In this document: one piece after another, positions 50,491 to 59,772 of the stretch | Position numbering within the stretch: position 1 is the first letter of the stretch | Layout of the letters: each line of letters begins with the position of its first letter | From: Clostridia bacterium | GTDB taxonomy: Bacteria; Bacillota; Clostridia; CAKSNL01; HGM11501 | Reading direction: 5' to 3' | Assembly: GCA_017411325.1 (NCBI GenBank) | Contig: JAFQQJ010000011.1 | Span: forward strand, 78,177 to 142,176 | DNA: 64,000 nucleotides | The notes under the pieces: generated by a model | What the model saw: only the letters and a program-made list of their open reading frames with translations | Told to the model about the DNA's origin: nothing | Databases searched by the model: none | Program-made: the position numbers and the translations under genes

Positions 50491-51498
50491 TTACAGAAGT
50501 TGAATCTGATGATTTTTACAATTTTCGATGGTTTTTTCATCCCAGACAGAAACCTGAACCTCACCAATATGCGCCTTGCCCAAAAGCAACATACAAAGTC
50601 TGGATTGGCCGATGCCGCCGCCCATGGTCAGGGGCAGTTTTCCTGCAAGCAATGCCTTGTGGAAAGGCAGCTCCCGTCTGTCATCACAGCCCGCTTTGGT
50701 CAGCTGTTCACTCAAGGACTTTTCATCTACCCGAATGCCCATGGACGAAATTTCAATGGCAAGCTCCAGCACATCATCCCAGAACATAATATCGCCGTTG
50801 AGTTTCCAGTCATCGTAGTCGGGTGCCCGCATATCGTGCTTCTCACCGGAATTGAGTACATCCCCGATTTGCATAATAAATACCGTCTTATGCTCCTTGG
50901 TACAAGCAGTTTCCCGCTCCTTGGCAGTCATACCCGGATAGCGGTCCTCCAATTCCTGCGTGGTAACAAAATGCACCTCGCGGGAAAGCTGTGTTTTTAC
51001 CTGCGGGAACTGTGCCTTGAGCGCATCCAGGGTATCGCAAACCGCATTTACGATGCCACGGACAGTTTCTTCCAGATAAGCACGATTCCGGTCCTCTCTG
51101 GAAATCACCTTACACCAGTCCCATTGGTCCACATACACCGAATGGAGGTTGGAAAGCTCCTCATCTCTGCGGATGGCATTCATATCGGTATAAAGCCCTT
51201 CCCCAATCGGGAACTCATACTTGCCAAGTGCCATTCTCTTCCACTTTGCAAGAGAGTGTACCACCTGCGCATCGGTGTCTGCATCCGGAATATCGAACGC
51301 CACCGCACGCTCAACCCCACTCAAATTATCATTGAGTCCGGTTCTGCTCTCTACAAACAGCGGTGCGGTCACCCGACGCAGGTTGAGTGCACCGGTCAGG
51401 TTCTCCACAAAGTTTTGCTTGATTACCTCAATGGCTTTCTGTGTTTCATAAAGTCCCAGTTTGGGCTGATAGTCTTTTGGAATGATAAATCTGCTCAT
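50491..51498 (-). CDS. asnA: aspartate-ammonia ligase
   Basis: This 335-residue AsnA-type asparagine synthetase is ammonia-dependent and related to class II tRNA synthetases. Typical segments are LNLRRVTAPLFVESRTGLND, YVDQWDWCKVISREDRN and GGGIGQSRLCMLLLGKAHIGE. It makes asparagine from aspartate, ammonia and ATP. It opens the asnA-fhs-mnmG-lipoprotein part of the long codirectional run. Confidence 0.96.
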   Translation of the reverse strand: MSRFIIPKDYQPKLGLYETQKAIEVIKQNFVENLTGALNLRRVTAPLFVESRTGLNDNLSGVERAVAFDIPDADTDAQVVHSLAKWKRMALGKYEFPIGEGLYTDMNAIRRDEELSNLHSVYVDQWDWCKVISREDRNRAYLEETVRGIVNAVCDTLDALKAQFPQVKTQLSREVHFVTTQELEDRYPGMTAKERETACTKEHKTVFIMQIGDVLNSGEKHDMRAPDYDDWKLNGDIMFWDDVLELAIEISSMGIRVDEKSLSEQLTKAGCDDRRELPFHKALLAGKLPLTMGGGIGQSRLCMLLLGKAHIGEVQVSVWDEKTIENCKNHQIQLL

Positions 51499-51525
51499 CG
51501 GTATCTTCCCCTTCCGTAAATTTCT

Positions 51526-52404
51526 CTACCAGATAGAAAGCGGCTTTCTCTTGCACGCTTTCTTAATATTCTCAATCAAATCTACATTTCCCATGTTTCC
51601 TGACACCGTCATTCGGGTGAGTGCACCCACCCCGCCGGATACCAGATTGACCTCAAAATCGTCGGCGCTGGTTTTGTCATCCACCAAAGCACGTAGCCGA
51701 TAGCCCGCCCGCTCTGCGGCATCCAGAACCGCTTGATTATAGGAACCATAGGGAAATGCAATCATATCACATTCCCGATTCAGGTTTTTCTCAATATCAT
51801 ATTTGGATTTGCGCAGCTCCAACACCAAATCGTGCACGCTTAAGGTACTCAGCGCCGCATGGCTGGCAGTATGGGAATGAATCTCAATCAGTCCGCTGCG
51901 CTCCATCTCCTTGGCTTGCTCCCAAGTAAAGTGCGAATAGTTCACCTTTCCCCCGCCTGCCATCTCGCCCACCGTATCGGTAACCACAAAAATAGTGGCA
52001 GGAATCTTAAACTCCTTTAAGATGGGGTAGGCAATCTCGTAATTGCTCAAATACCCGTCATCAAAGGTAATGATAATCGGGTTATCCGGAATGGTCGCCT
52101 TTTCATCCGTCCCGGTGACATATTCATAATAGTCCCGCAAGCTAATGGGGGTAAAATTCTCCTTGATTGCCATCATATGCATCCGAAAATCAAAGGGAGA
52201 AATCATGGAGATGTCATTGCCGTTCAATGCCTCGTCCGTAATATGGTGATACAGCAGAATCGGCACGTGTACCTCTTTTTTCTTTACCACTTGTTCTTCG
52301 GTATTGGTTGGAGGTTCTTCTTTTGCCGCCAGAACGGAAACACTTCCCGTCAGGAGCAGCAGGCACAAAAGAAGAGCCACCCACTTTTGTCCGTGTTTTT
52401 TCAT
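51526..52404 (-). CDS. secreted polysaccharide deacetylase
   Basis: This 292-residue protein has a signal peptide (KKHGQKWVALLLCLLLLTGS, cleavage near VLAA), a short acidic linker and a NodB domain (VPILLYHHITDE, IITFDDGYLSNYE with the metal Asp pair, HSHTASHAAL with metal histidines, IAFPYGSYNQAVLDAAERAGY). It probably deacetylates peptidoglycan or another wall polymer outside the cell. ATG at 52404 is chosen because AGGTG sits just upstream; a GTG at 52410 would overlap that site. It follows cvpA with practically no gap. Confidence 0.92.
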   Translation of the reverse strand: MKKHGQKWVALLLCLLLLTGSVSVLAAKEEPPTNTEEQVVKKKEVHVPILLYHHITDEALNGNDISMISPFDFRMHMMAIKENFTPISLRDYYEYVTGTDEKATIPDNPIIITFDDGYLSNYEIAYPILKEFKIPATIFVVTDTVGEMAGGGKVNYSHFTWEQAKEMERSGLIEIHSHTASHAALSTLSVHDLVLELRKSKYDIEKNLNRECDMIAFPYGSYNQAVLDAAERAGYRLRALVDDKTSADDFEVNLVSGGVGALTRMTVSGNMGNVDLIENIKKACKRKPLSIW

Positions 52405-52410
52405 AGTCAC

Positions 52411-53055
52411 CTATTTCCTTTCTTGGTTCCCGCCTTCAGGAAACGCCCATTCCACCAAGGGGTTTTCCAGATACCATTGTCTGGTTATCACCGATTTTTC
52501 AATCTGGTGACTAAGGGTAGGATTCTCCCTGAGCGGCGCAACCACATAGATTGCCGCCAGAAGGACAGTAACCACCAAAATCCCCTCCAGAATACCAAAC
52601 GCCAGTCCGGCAAAACGATTGACCAAGCCAATCACCGGAAGGGATGTAAACAGCTTCAACAACCGTGAAAACAGCATCAGAAGCAGTTTGACCAAAATCA
52701 AGACCAACACAAATGCCAGAATATTGATGGCAAGCTCTGCAATATAACCGGACAGCGCCCCCGAAATGGCATCACCGCCCTTTGCAAGAATATCGCCAAT
52801 CACACCCTCGCCGCCTTCGACAGCCGCCGGCGGGGTTTGTTTTTCTGCCAATGAAAGCAGTTTTTCATAAACTGCAGTATTTCTCAAAAAAGTTGCGCAA
52901 TAAGGATAGAGCATTTTTGCCATAAAAATCGCTGCCAGAAAAGAAAGCAACCCAAAGCCCATCTTTACAAGTCCCTTTTTCCAACCCCAAAGGGCAAACA
53001 GGCCAAGCAGAATAAGCAGAATGACATCTGCCAAGGTTACAATCATCTCTCCCAT
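52411..53055 (-). CDS. CvpA family membrane protein
   Basis: This 214-residue protein has four hydrophobic segments: residues about 8-26, 32-50, 107-135 and 155-175. The N-terminal DVILLILLGLFALWGWKKGLVKMGFGLLSFL is the CvpA signature. The family affects colicin V export in E. coli and envelope homeostasis elsewhere; its exact role is unclear. It lies between DUF5711 and deacetylase genes in one transcription run. Confidence 0.85.
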   Translation of the reverse strand: MGEMIVTLADVILLILLGLFALWGWKKGLVKMGFGLLSFLAAIFMAKMLYPYCATFLRNTAVYEKLLSLAEKQTPPAAVEGGEGVIGDILAKGGDAISGALSGYIAELAINILAFVLVLILVKLLLMLFSRLLKLFTSLPVIGLVNRFAGLAFGILEGILVVTVLLAAIYVVAPLRENPTLSHQIEKSVITRQWYLENPLVEWAFPEGGNQERK

Positions 53056-53071
53056 TTTTATGGCTCCTTTC

Positions 53072-54247
53072 TTATCGCATTCTTACAATATAGGCATGAG
53101 TATTTCCCGCCGCCAAGGCGGTGTGCCCATCCCCAAAGAGTCCCAGACTCTTGATATCAAGGTCGGCAGTCGCCGTCTTTTTCAGTTTCCCCCGAGGACT
53201 GATAGAAAGAATCTCCCGCTGCTTGGCAATCACCACCATATCCTCAAACACGCTGAGATTGGTGATATTGGCATCCGCACGGTATTGTCCTTTGAGCTTT
53301 CCATCGGTGTTATAAAGTTCCAGCACCGCATTGCCTCGATTGTCGGTAGTCACAAAGGCAAGAATCTCATCACTGGTGATATCATACTTGCTGGGATTTT
53401 TTCCGGAAAACGAAACCTCAAAGGCGAGCTTTCCGCTGGTCTTAAATCCGCACAGCTCCGATTCTGAAACAGCCAGAAGCCGATCTTTGGAAAACCGAAG
53501 TTCACTAATGACCGTTCCCTCTCGTTCTGCGGTGGCAACCACCTTTTTGCGGTTCATATCAATAAACTGGATTTTGGAATCCGCCTGCGCGCCATCGCTG
53601 TTCAGTTGCGCCACCGCCAGATAGCGTCCGTTGTCTGTCAGCGCCACATCCAGAATATACCCCTCACCGCTGTTCCAGCTAAAGCGTTCTTTGCCTCGTT
53701 TGTCATAAACCACCACTCTTCCCTTGTAACCAAGGGTTGCGGTGGCAAACACTGTCCAGCCTCTTGGGGTTACCTTGGCAGAAATGATGTCATTGCCAAG
53801 ATTATAGTCCCTGAGCTTTTTGCCATCCCGATAAAGGGCGCTTTCATTCTTGCCGCCCAAATCCGAAAGAAGGATAAAATCCTTTGCGGTTTCCACCATA
53901 GGATGGGACATGGCGATATCGGTAGACCAAACGGTTTTTCCGCGGGTGTTCACCTCCCAGAGGTGTTGGTTGTTATACATCAGGATATGGTTTCCCATTG
54001 GCAGCATGGTATAATTGCCGCCTGCCTCAAACGCCATATCCACCGTCTTTGGCCGACGGACCGGTATCAACAAAAGCTGCATCAAAATCACCAAAGCCAA
54101 AAGTCCGCCAAGGAGCATCACACCCAACCGGATAGGCCGAAAGTTCCAGCTTTTCCCTTTCAGGGTCAGGCGGGCATTGCGATTCATCTGGATGCTTACC
54201 ATTTGCCAGAACGAATTCCATTTTTGATGCTTTGTCTTTCTCTTCAT
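53072..54247 (-). CDS. DUF5711 family single-pass membrane protein with beta-propeller-like domain
   Basis: This 391-residue protein has a basic cytoplasmic N-terminus, one membrane helix at about residues 41-62 (LGVMLLGGLLALVILMQLLL) and an extracellular part made of repeated beta-sheet units such as LWEVNTRGKTVWSTD, VVVYDKRGKERFSWNS and LELYNTDGKLKGQYR, like WD40/PQQ propeller blades. It matches the DUF5711 group common in Clostridia. Its function is not known. It is between truA and cvpA and is likely cotranscribed. Confidence 0.8.
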   Translation of the reverse strand: MKRKTKHQKWNSFWQMVSIQMNRNARLTLKGKSWNFRPIRLGVMLLGGLLALVILMQLLLIPVRRPKTVDMAFEAGGNYTMLPMGNHILMYNNQHLWEVNTRGKTVWSTDIAMSHPMVETAKDFILLSDLGGKNESALYRDGKKLRDYNLGNDIISAKVTPRGWTVFATATLGYKGRVVVYDKRGKERFSWNSGEGYILDVALTDNGRYLAVAQLNSDGAQADSKIQFIDMNRKKVVATAEREGTVISELRFSKDRLLAVSESELCGFKTSGKLAFEVSFSGKNPSKYDITSDEILAFVTTDNRGNAVLELYNTDGKLKGQYRADANITNLSVFEDMVVIAKQREILSISPRGKLKKTATADLDIKSLGLFGDGHTALAAGNTHAYIVRMR

Positions 54248-54254
54248 AGTTTAT

Positions 54255-55007
54255 TCATCCCAAATCATAATAGACTTTTTTCAAGAATAATCCTTGGGGC
54301 GGTGCCGTCAACCCGCATCGGGTCCGGTCACAGGATGCCAGTATTTCCGGCATATCCTCCACCCGGATTCTGCCAAAGCCAACCTCTGCCAGCGTTCCGG
54401 TGATAATCCGCACCATATTATACAAAAAGGCGTCTGCCTCTACCGTTACGGTAATCGATTCCGGCATCTGGGGGTCTTGTTCCACCCGACAGACCCGAAT
54501 GGTCCGCACTGTGGTCTTTTGGTCGCCGCCGGCTGCCATAAACCCTGCAAAGTCGTGAGTTCCCTCCAGTATCGGTGCCGCCTTCATCATATCCTCCACA
54601 TTCAGGTGATAAGGAATATGCCAGCTGTATCGATTGAGAAAGGGATTCTTGGTTTTGGCATTCTGGATGCGATAGATATAACGCTTTCCCTTTGCCGAAA
54701 ATCTTGCGTGAAAATCTTCAGGCGCCTCCCACGCTTCCACCGCCGAAACATCTTCGTTGAGGCGATAGTTCAGCGCATAGGGAAGCTTTTCCACGGGAAT
54801 ATTGGTGTCACTCATAAAGTGAAACACATAATCCAGTGCGTGTACCCCTGCATCGGTACGGCTGCATCCGGTCACCTTGACAGGCTCCCCTGTCAGATCG
54901 GTCAACGCATCTTCAATGACCTCCTGTATGGTGATTCCATTTTTTTGCCGTTGCCAACCGTGATAATTGGTTCCGTCGTAACGGATTCTCATTGCAATAT
55001 TTTTCAT
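54255..55007 (-). CDS. truA: tRNA pseudouridine(38-40) synthase TruA
   Basis: This 250-residue protein has the N-terminal RIRYDGTNYHGWQRQ, the catalytic aspartate in GCSRTDAGVHAL and the C-terminal AFLYNMVRIITGTL. It modifies the anticodon stem-loop of many tRNAs. The ATG at 55007 overlaps the ecfT stop (TAATG), which suggests translational coupling; the frame to 55037 is upstream extension. The ecf-truA order is widespread in Firmicutes. Confidence 0.96.
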   Translation of the reverse strand: MKNIAMRIRYDGTNYHGWQRQKNGITIQEVIEDALTDLTGEPVKVTGCSRTDAGVHALDYVFHFMSDTNIPVEKLPYALNYRLNEDVSAVEAWEAPEDFHARFSAKGKRYIYRIQNAKTKNPFLNRYSWHIPYHLNVEDMMKAAPILEGTHDFAGFMAAGGDQKTTVRTIRVCRVEQDPQMPESITVTVEADAFLYNMVRIITGTLAEVGFGRIRVEDMPEILASCDRTRCGLTAPPQGLFLKKVYYDLG

Positions 55008-55828
55008 TATCTTACTCCCACTGAGGGTCCAAGCCAAAAATTCAAACCAAAGACAGCAATCCCCAAAAGCAGAAATGCCAATACGCCACCCAAATCCACC
55101 TTGCCAAGCTTCAGCTCCCGCAGGCGGGTGCGGTTCTCACCGCCCCGATAGCATCGGCATTCCATAGCGGTTGCCAGTTCATCCGCACGGCGAAACGCGC
55201 TGATGAACAAGGGAATCAGAATCGGCACCATCGCCTTGGCACGGCGAAGAATATTGCCCGATTCAAAATCTGCACCCCGCGCCGACTGGGCTTTGATAAT
55301 CTTGTCGGTTTCCTCCATCAAGGTGGGGATAAACCGCAGTGCAATCGTCATCATCATCGCAAGCTCGTGGGCGGGAAGTCCAATCTTTTTGAAGGGACTG
55401 AGCAACTGTTCCAGTCCATCCGTCAACGCAATGGGCGAGGTGGTCAAGGTCAGCAAGGATGTGCCGAGTATCAGGAAAAACAACCGCAGAATCATAAATG
55501 CAGCAAACCCGACGCCTTCTTTGGTCACCGTGAAAATCCACCAAGTGAAAATCGGCTCTCCGTCTGTGAGAAACAGATTGAAAAGTCCGGTAATCACAAT
55601 GAACACCACAATGGGTTTTAAGCCTTTGAGCACAAACCGAATCGGCACTTGCGATATAAAAATACAAGCCAAGGTAAATGCCGCCAGAAGTGCATAGCCT
55701 ACAAAGTTTTTGATGGAGAACACAAACACAATATACGCCAGAACCAAAAGAATCTTAGCTCTGGGGTCCAGTCGATGAACCACCGTGTTTCCCGGGAAAT
55801 ACTGTCCCAAGGTAATATCCTTTAACAT
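55007..55828 (-). CDS. ecfT: energy-coupling factor transporter transmembrane protein EcfT
   Basis: This 273-residue membrane protein has about five to six spans and the two cytoplasmic coupling helices, seen as QSARGADFESG and ATAMECRCYRGG, which contact the two ATPases. It is the shared membrane component for vitamin and metal S-components. It overlaps ecfA2 by 7 bp and truA by one base. No S-component gene is in the window, so it is a group II (shared) module. Confidence 0.95.
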   Translation of the reverse strand: MLKDITLGQYFPGNTVVHRLDPRAKILLVLAYIVFVFSIKNFVGYALLAAFTLACIFISQVPIRFVLKGLKPIVVFIVITGLFNLFLTDGEPIFTWWIFTVTKEGVGFAAFMILRLFFLILGTSLLTLTTSPIALTDGLEQLLSPFKKIGLPAHELAMMMTIALRFIPTLMEETDKIIKAQSARGADFESGNILRRAKAMVPILIPLFISAFRRADELATAMECRCYRGGENRTRLRELKLGKVDLGGVLAFLLLGIAVFGLNFWLGPSVGVR

Positions 55829-56685
55829 AAGCGCGCTCCCTCCTGTCTGAGCAGGGGTGCAAGCTCATTGAGTGCATCCTCCACAGTATAAATGCCCTCC
55901 CGAATGGGAACCCCCTGCTTGCGCAGAGAATCCGTAATTCGAGTGATTTGCGGAACATTGAGTCCCATCCGGGTCAGTTCCTCCCCTCGGCGGAACACCG
56001 CGTCGGTACGGTCAAACATTGCAACCTCGCCCTGATTCATTACCAGAATCCGATCCGCAAGCTTGGCAATATCCTCCATACTGTGAGAAACCAGAATCAC
56101 CGTCATATCCATCCGCTCATGCATATCTTTAATCTTAAACAGGATTTCATCCCGTCCCGCCGGATCCAGTCCTGCGGTGGGTTCATCCAGAATGAGCACC
56201 TTGGGCTCCATGGCAAGTACACCGGCAATGGCCACGCGACGTTTTTGCCCGCCGGACAAATCAAAGGGGGACTTGTCCAAAAGGGCAGGCTTTAGCCCTA
56301 CCATATTGGCGGCAAACTTGACCCGCTCCTCAATCTCCTCCGGAGAAAGTCCCATATTGGTGGGTCCAAAGGCAATATCCTTTGCCACTGTCTCTTCAAA
56401 CAGTTGATATTCGGGATACTGCATCACCAACCCCACATCAAAACGGATTTGCCGCATATCGGTATCCTTGCTATTTAGTTCCTTGCCGTCGATAAAAATC
56501 TTCCCGCTGGTGGGTTTGAGCAATCCGTTGAGCATCTGGATCAGGGTGGATTTTCCCGACCCTGTATGCCCAATCAAACCGATAAACTCCCCGCGGTTGA
56601 TGGTCAGGCTGACATTATTTAATGCTGTTTTTTCAAAGGGACCGCCCTGCATATAGACATATCCCACCTGCTCAAGTTTTATCAT
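55822..56685 (-). CDS. ecfA2: energy-coupling factor transporter ATPase EcfA2
   Basis: This 287-residue ABC ATPase has Walker A GHTGSGKSTLIQ near residue 40, signature LSGGQKRRVAIAGVLAMEP, Walker B VLILDEPTAGLDPAGR and an EcfA-specific C-terminal part. The N-terminal VGYVYMQGGPFEKTALNNV is typical of EcfA2. It starts four bases after the end of ecfA1 and pairs with it as heterodimer. Confidence 0.96.
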   Translation of the reverse strand: MIKLEQVGYVYMQGGPFEKTALNNVSLTINRGEFIGLIGHTGSGKSTLIQMLNGLLKPTSGKIFIDGKELNSKDTDMRQIRFDVGLVMQYPEYQLFEETVAKDIAFGPTNMGLSPEEIEERVKFAANMVGLKPALLDKSPFDLSGGQKRRVAIAGVLAMEPKVLILDEPTAGLDPAGRDEILFKIKDMHERMDMTVILVSHSMEDIAKLADRILVMNQGEVAMFDRTDAVFRRGEELTRMGLNVPQITRITDSLRKQGVPIREGIYTVEDALNELAPLLRQEGARLC

Positions 56686-56689
56686 ACCA

Positions 56690-57547
56690 TCACCTGTTTA
56701 TCTCAATATTGCGCAGCAGTTCTGCCACACAAGTTTCGCTGTCTAAAATTTCAGGATTCAAATTTGCACCTTTTTGATTCAGCAAATAAATCAACTCGGT
56801 AGCTTGCGGGGTATCCAACCCCAACCCTTTCAGTTCCTTAACCTTTGGGAATACCGCTTGGGGTGTCCCCTCCATCCGGATTGTTCCGTGGTCAATCACC
56901 ACAACCCGATCCGCCTGCACTGCCTCATCCATATAGTGGGTAATCAAAACCACCGTCATCCCTTGTTCCCGATTCAGCCGTTTGATTGCCTGCATAATTT
57001 CTTTACGCCCCGAGGGGTCCAGCATTGCCGTTGGCTCGTCCAGAACCAGAATATCCGGTTGCATTGCCAGAACACCGGCAATGGCGATTCGTTGTTTCTG
57101 TCCGCCGGAAAGCATATGCGGTGCGTGTTGCTTGAACTTGGTCATCCCCACCGACTCCAAAGCAGCATCCACCCGCTTGCGGATTTCGTCTCTGGGAACA
57201 CCCAAATTTTCAGGGGCAAATGCCACATCCTCTTCCACGATATTTGCCACCATCTGGTTATCGGGGTTCTGGAATACCATCCCCACCCGCTGACGAATAT
57301 CATAAAGCCGTTTCTCGTCCGCGGTATCGATGCCCTCCACCAACACCTTGCCGGAGGTGGGGGTCAGAATCGCGTTCAGGTGCTTGGCAAGGGTGGATTT
57401 TCCCGAACCATTGTGACCCAAGACTGCGAGGAACTCTCCCTTTTTTACCGTCAGGTCAATCCCTTGAAGCACCGGAATATCCAGTCCGGTTTCCTCATTG
57501 TGATACTGAAAACAAAGCTGACTGATTGTTATGATATCTGTATGCAC
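56690..57547 (-). CDS. ecfA1: energy-coupling factor transporter ATPase EcfA1
   Basis: This 285-residue ABC ATPase has Walker A GHNGSGKSTLAKHLNA, Q-loop FQNPDNQMVA, signature LSGGQKQRIAIAGVLAM and Walker B ILVLDEPTAMLDPSGR. FQNPDNQ is the EcfA1-type Q-loop. It uses a GTG start with AGAAGGAA upstream. It is the first gene of the long codirectional run. Confidence 0.96.
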   Translation of the reverse strand: MHTDIITISQLCFQYHNEETGLDIPVLQGIDLTVKKGEFLAVLGHNGSGKSTLAKHLNAILTPTSGKVLVEGIDTADEKRLYDIRQRVGMVFQNPDNQMVANIVEEDVAFAPENLGVPRDEIRKRVDAALESVGMTKFKQHAPHMLSGGQKQRIAIAGVLAMQPDILVLDEPTAMLDPSGRKEIMQAIKRLNREQGMTVVLITHYMDEAVQADRVVVIDHGTIRMEGTPQAVFPKVKELKGLGLDTPQATELIYLLNQKGANLNPEILDSETCVAELLRNIEINR

Positions 57548-57575
57548 ACTACATTCCTTCTCTCAAGTAAATCCT

Positions 57576-58448
57576 TTACCGCCACCAACGGGAGCTATAT
57601 CCGCAGGGGAGCTTCAAATCCAGATTCTGAACCGGAAGACCAACCTCGTCCACCGCAAAGTCCCCGCCATATCGCTCTTGCAGGGTCAGGCGGAATAAGT
57701 TTTCCATAATACTGCCCGAAAGACCGGTGGTATAGGTGTTAATCAAAAAGAACAAAGGTTCTTCGCAAAGCACCTCCATACAGAGCTTTAAGAGGTCAAA
57801 CAATTCCTGTTCAATCTTCCAGACCTCTCCATTGGGGCCTCTGCCATAAGAGGGCGGGTCCATCACAATACCGTCATACTTTCTGCCACGACGGACTTCC
57901 CGTTCCACAAACTTTTTCACATCATCCACAATATAACGGATGGGTCTGTCCCCTAAGCCGGAAAGCTGTGCATTTTCTTTTGCCCAGCTAACCATACCCT
58001 TGGAAGCATCCACATGACAAACACTGGCACCCGCCTTGGATGCCGCCACCGTCGCACCGCCGGTATAGGCAAACAGATTGAGCACATTGACCTCCTTGCG
58101 GCCGCTTTCCCGAATGATTTTTTGCATCCAGTCCCAGTTTGCCGCCTGTTCGGGGAACAAGCCCGTATGCTTAAATCCCATCGGCTTGATGCCAAAGGTC
58201 AAACCCTGATACTGAATGGTCCAGTCATCCGGAAGCTTGTGATAAACTTCCCATCTTCCTCCGCCGGTTTTACTCCTGAGATATCTGGCATCCGCCTTTT
58301 TCCAAAGGGGGGATTTCTGCTCAGGTGCAAGTTCCCACACAATCTGCGGGTCGGGACGAATCAACAGATATTCTCCCCAACGCTCTAATTTTTCTCCCCC
58401 GCTACAATCAATCAACTGATAGTCTTTCCAGCCGTCTGCAAGAAACAT
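57576..58448 (-). CDS. class I SAM-dependent methyltransferase (RlmI/COG1092-like)
   Basis: This 290-residue protein has the SAM motif VLNLFAYTGGATVAASKAGA near residue 125 and the catalytic-type motif IVMDPPSYGRGPNGEVW (DPPSY) of the RlmI/RlmK group. Unlike RlmI it has no PUA domain before the core; the N-terminal 100 residues are a small beta domain. rRNA methylation is likely but unproven. The ATG at 58448 follows GGGAGG; the frame continues to 58526 without a site. It lies 28 bp upstream of ecfA1. Confidence 0.87.
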   Translation of the reverse strand: MFLADGWKDYQLIDCSGGEKLERWGEYLLIRPDPQIVWELAPEQKSPLWKKADARYLRSKTGGGRWEVYHKLPDDWTIQYQGLTFGIKPMGFKHTGLFPEQAANWDWMQKIIRESGRKEVNVLNLFAYTGGATVAASKAGASVCHVDASKGMVSWAKENAQLSGLGDRPIRYIVDDVKKFVEREVRRGRKYDGIVMDPPSYGRGPNGEVWKIEQELFDLLKLCMEVLCEEPLFFLINTYTTGLSGSIMENLFRLTLQERYGGDFAVDEVGLPVQNLDLKLPCGYSSRWWR

Positions 58449-58576
58449 CTGTCCGCCTCCCTTACACAAGAATACAAAACGAGCTATTTTAGCAGATATT
58501 ATATCATTTTTTTGGCACCCCGTCAAGGCTTATCCCTTGATACTGCACCTTTTTTCTCTTTTCTTTGATAAAAAAC

Positions 58577-58605
58577 TTTACCTCGTGCCATCTTTTTGGT
58601 ATACT
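58577..58605 (+). promoter_or_regulatory. promoter of the GH3/chromate-transporter genes
   Basis: -35 TTTACC (58577-58582), 17-bp spacer and -10 TATACT (58600-58605), about 42 bp before the GH3 start. Confidence 0.6.
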
Positions 58606-58646
58606 ATTCCTATCACATACGAAAAATGGAAAAAGGAGCGTTGCTT

Positions 58647-59747
58647 ATGAACCGCCTGTTTTCTCTACTCTGCGCCCTCTCCCTGTGTCTGTGCAGTTGT
58701 ACTCCCACGGAAAACCTTTCCAAAGCAGAACAGCTTTTGCAGGAAATGAGTCTTAAGGAAAAGGTCTATCAGATGTTCACCGTCTCCCCCGAGGCTTTGA
58801 CCGGCATCGGCACTGCCATTCAGGCAGGAGATGCAACCAGAAACGCCTTGCAAACCCATCCGGTGGGTGGCATCATGTATCTGGCAAAAAACCTGAAATC
58901 TACCGACCAGACCAGAGAGATGCTTGCCAATACCAAAAGCTACTCTGCGATTCCTCCCTTCCTGTCTGTGGACGAGGAGGGCGGCAAGGTTGCCAGAGTG
59001 GCTGACACCCTCGGCACCACCCAGTTTTCCCCCATGTATACCTATCGCAACGATGGGGTCGAAACCGCCTACAACATCGGCAAGACCCTTGCCACCGATA
59101 TTGGAGGCTTAGGATTCAACCAAAACTATGCACCGGTTGCCGACCTGTGGACCAACCCCCAAAACACCGTCATCAGCACCCGTGCCTTTGGGGACTCCCC
59201 CGAGGAAACCGGCAAGCTGGTTGCCGCAGCAGTCAAGGGTATGCAGGAGCAAGGGGTGATTGCCACCCTGAAACATTTTCCGGGACACGGGGACACCAGT
59301 GAGGATTCCCATACCGGCAAGGCTTACAGCTATCGCACCTTGGACCAGCTTCGCTCCTGCGAATTCATTCCATTTCAAAAAGGCATTGATGCCGGCGCAG
59401 AATTTGTGATGTGCGCCCATATCACCGTGCCGGAGGTGGACGAGGTACCCGCCACCTTCTCCCGTACCTTGATTGAAGAGGTGCTTCGCGGGGAGCTTGG
59501 CTTTGATGGTGTGGTGATTACCGACGCCTTGGAAATGAAAGCCATCTCCGCTTACTATTCTGCGGACCAAGCAGCCGTCCTTGCGGTGCAAGCCGGATGC
59601 GATATGCTCCTTTGTCCCGCCGACCTGAATTTGGCAGTGCAAGGACTTTTGGATGCAGTTGAGGACGGCACACTCACCGAAGAGCGAATCAATCAAAGCG
59701 TGTTACGGATTCTGCGTGTCAAAGAGTCTTATGGATTATTCAAATAA
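58647..59747 (+). CDS. GH3 beta-N-acetylhexosaminidase-like lipoprotein
   Basis: This 366-residue protein starts with a lipoprotein signal (MNRLFSLLCALSLCLCSC, lipobox LCSC). The GH3 catalytic domain has EEGGKVARV, KHFPGHGDTSEDSHTG (the NagZ-type His-Asp dyad loop) and VITDALEMKAI with the nucleophile Asp. It likely removes N-acetylglucosamine from peptidoglycan fragments at the cell surface. The ATG at 58647 follows AAGGAG. It is upstream of the two chromate transporter genes, 25 bp apart, and may share their transcript. Confidence 0.92.
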   Translation: MNRLFSLLCALSLCLCSCTPTENLSKAEQLLQEMSLKEKVYQMFTVSPEALTGIGTAIQAGDATRNALQTHPVGGIMYLAKNLKSTDQTREMLANTKSYSAIPPFLSVDEEGGKVARVADTLGTTQFSPMYTYRNDGVETAYNIGKTLATDIGGLGFNQNYAPVADLWTNPQNTVISTRAFGDSPEETGKLVAAAVKGMQEQGVIATLKHFPGHGDTSEDSHTGKAYSYRTLDQLRSCEFIPFQKGIDAGAEFVMCAHITVPEVDEVPATFSRTLIEEVLRGELGFDGVVITDALEMKAISAYYSADQAAVLAVQAGCDMLLCPADLNLAVQGLLDAVEDGTLTEERINQSVLRILRVKESYGLFK

Positions 59748-59772
59748 TTACTTGATCAGAAAGGACAGATGT

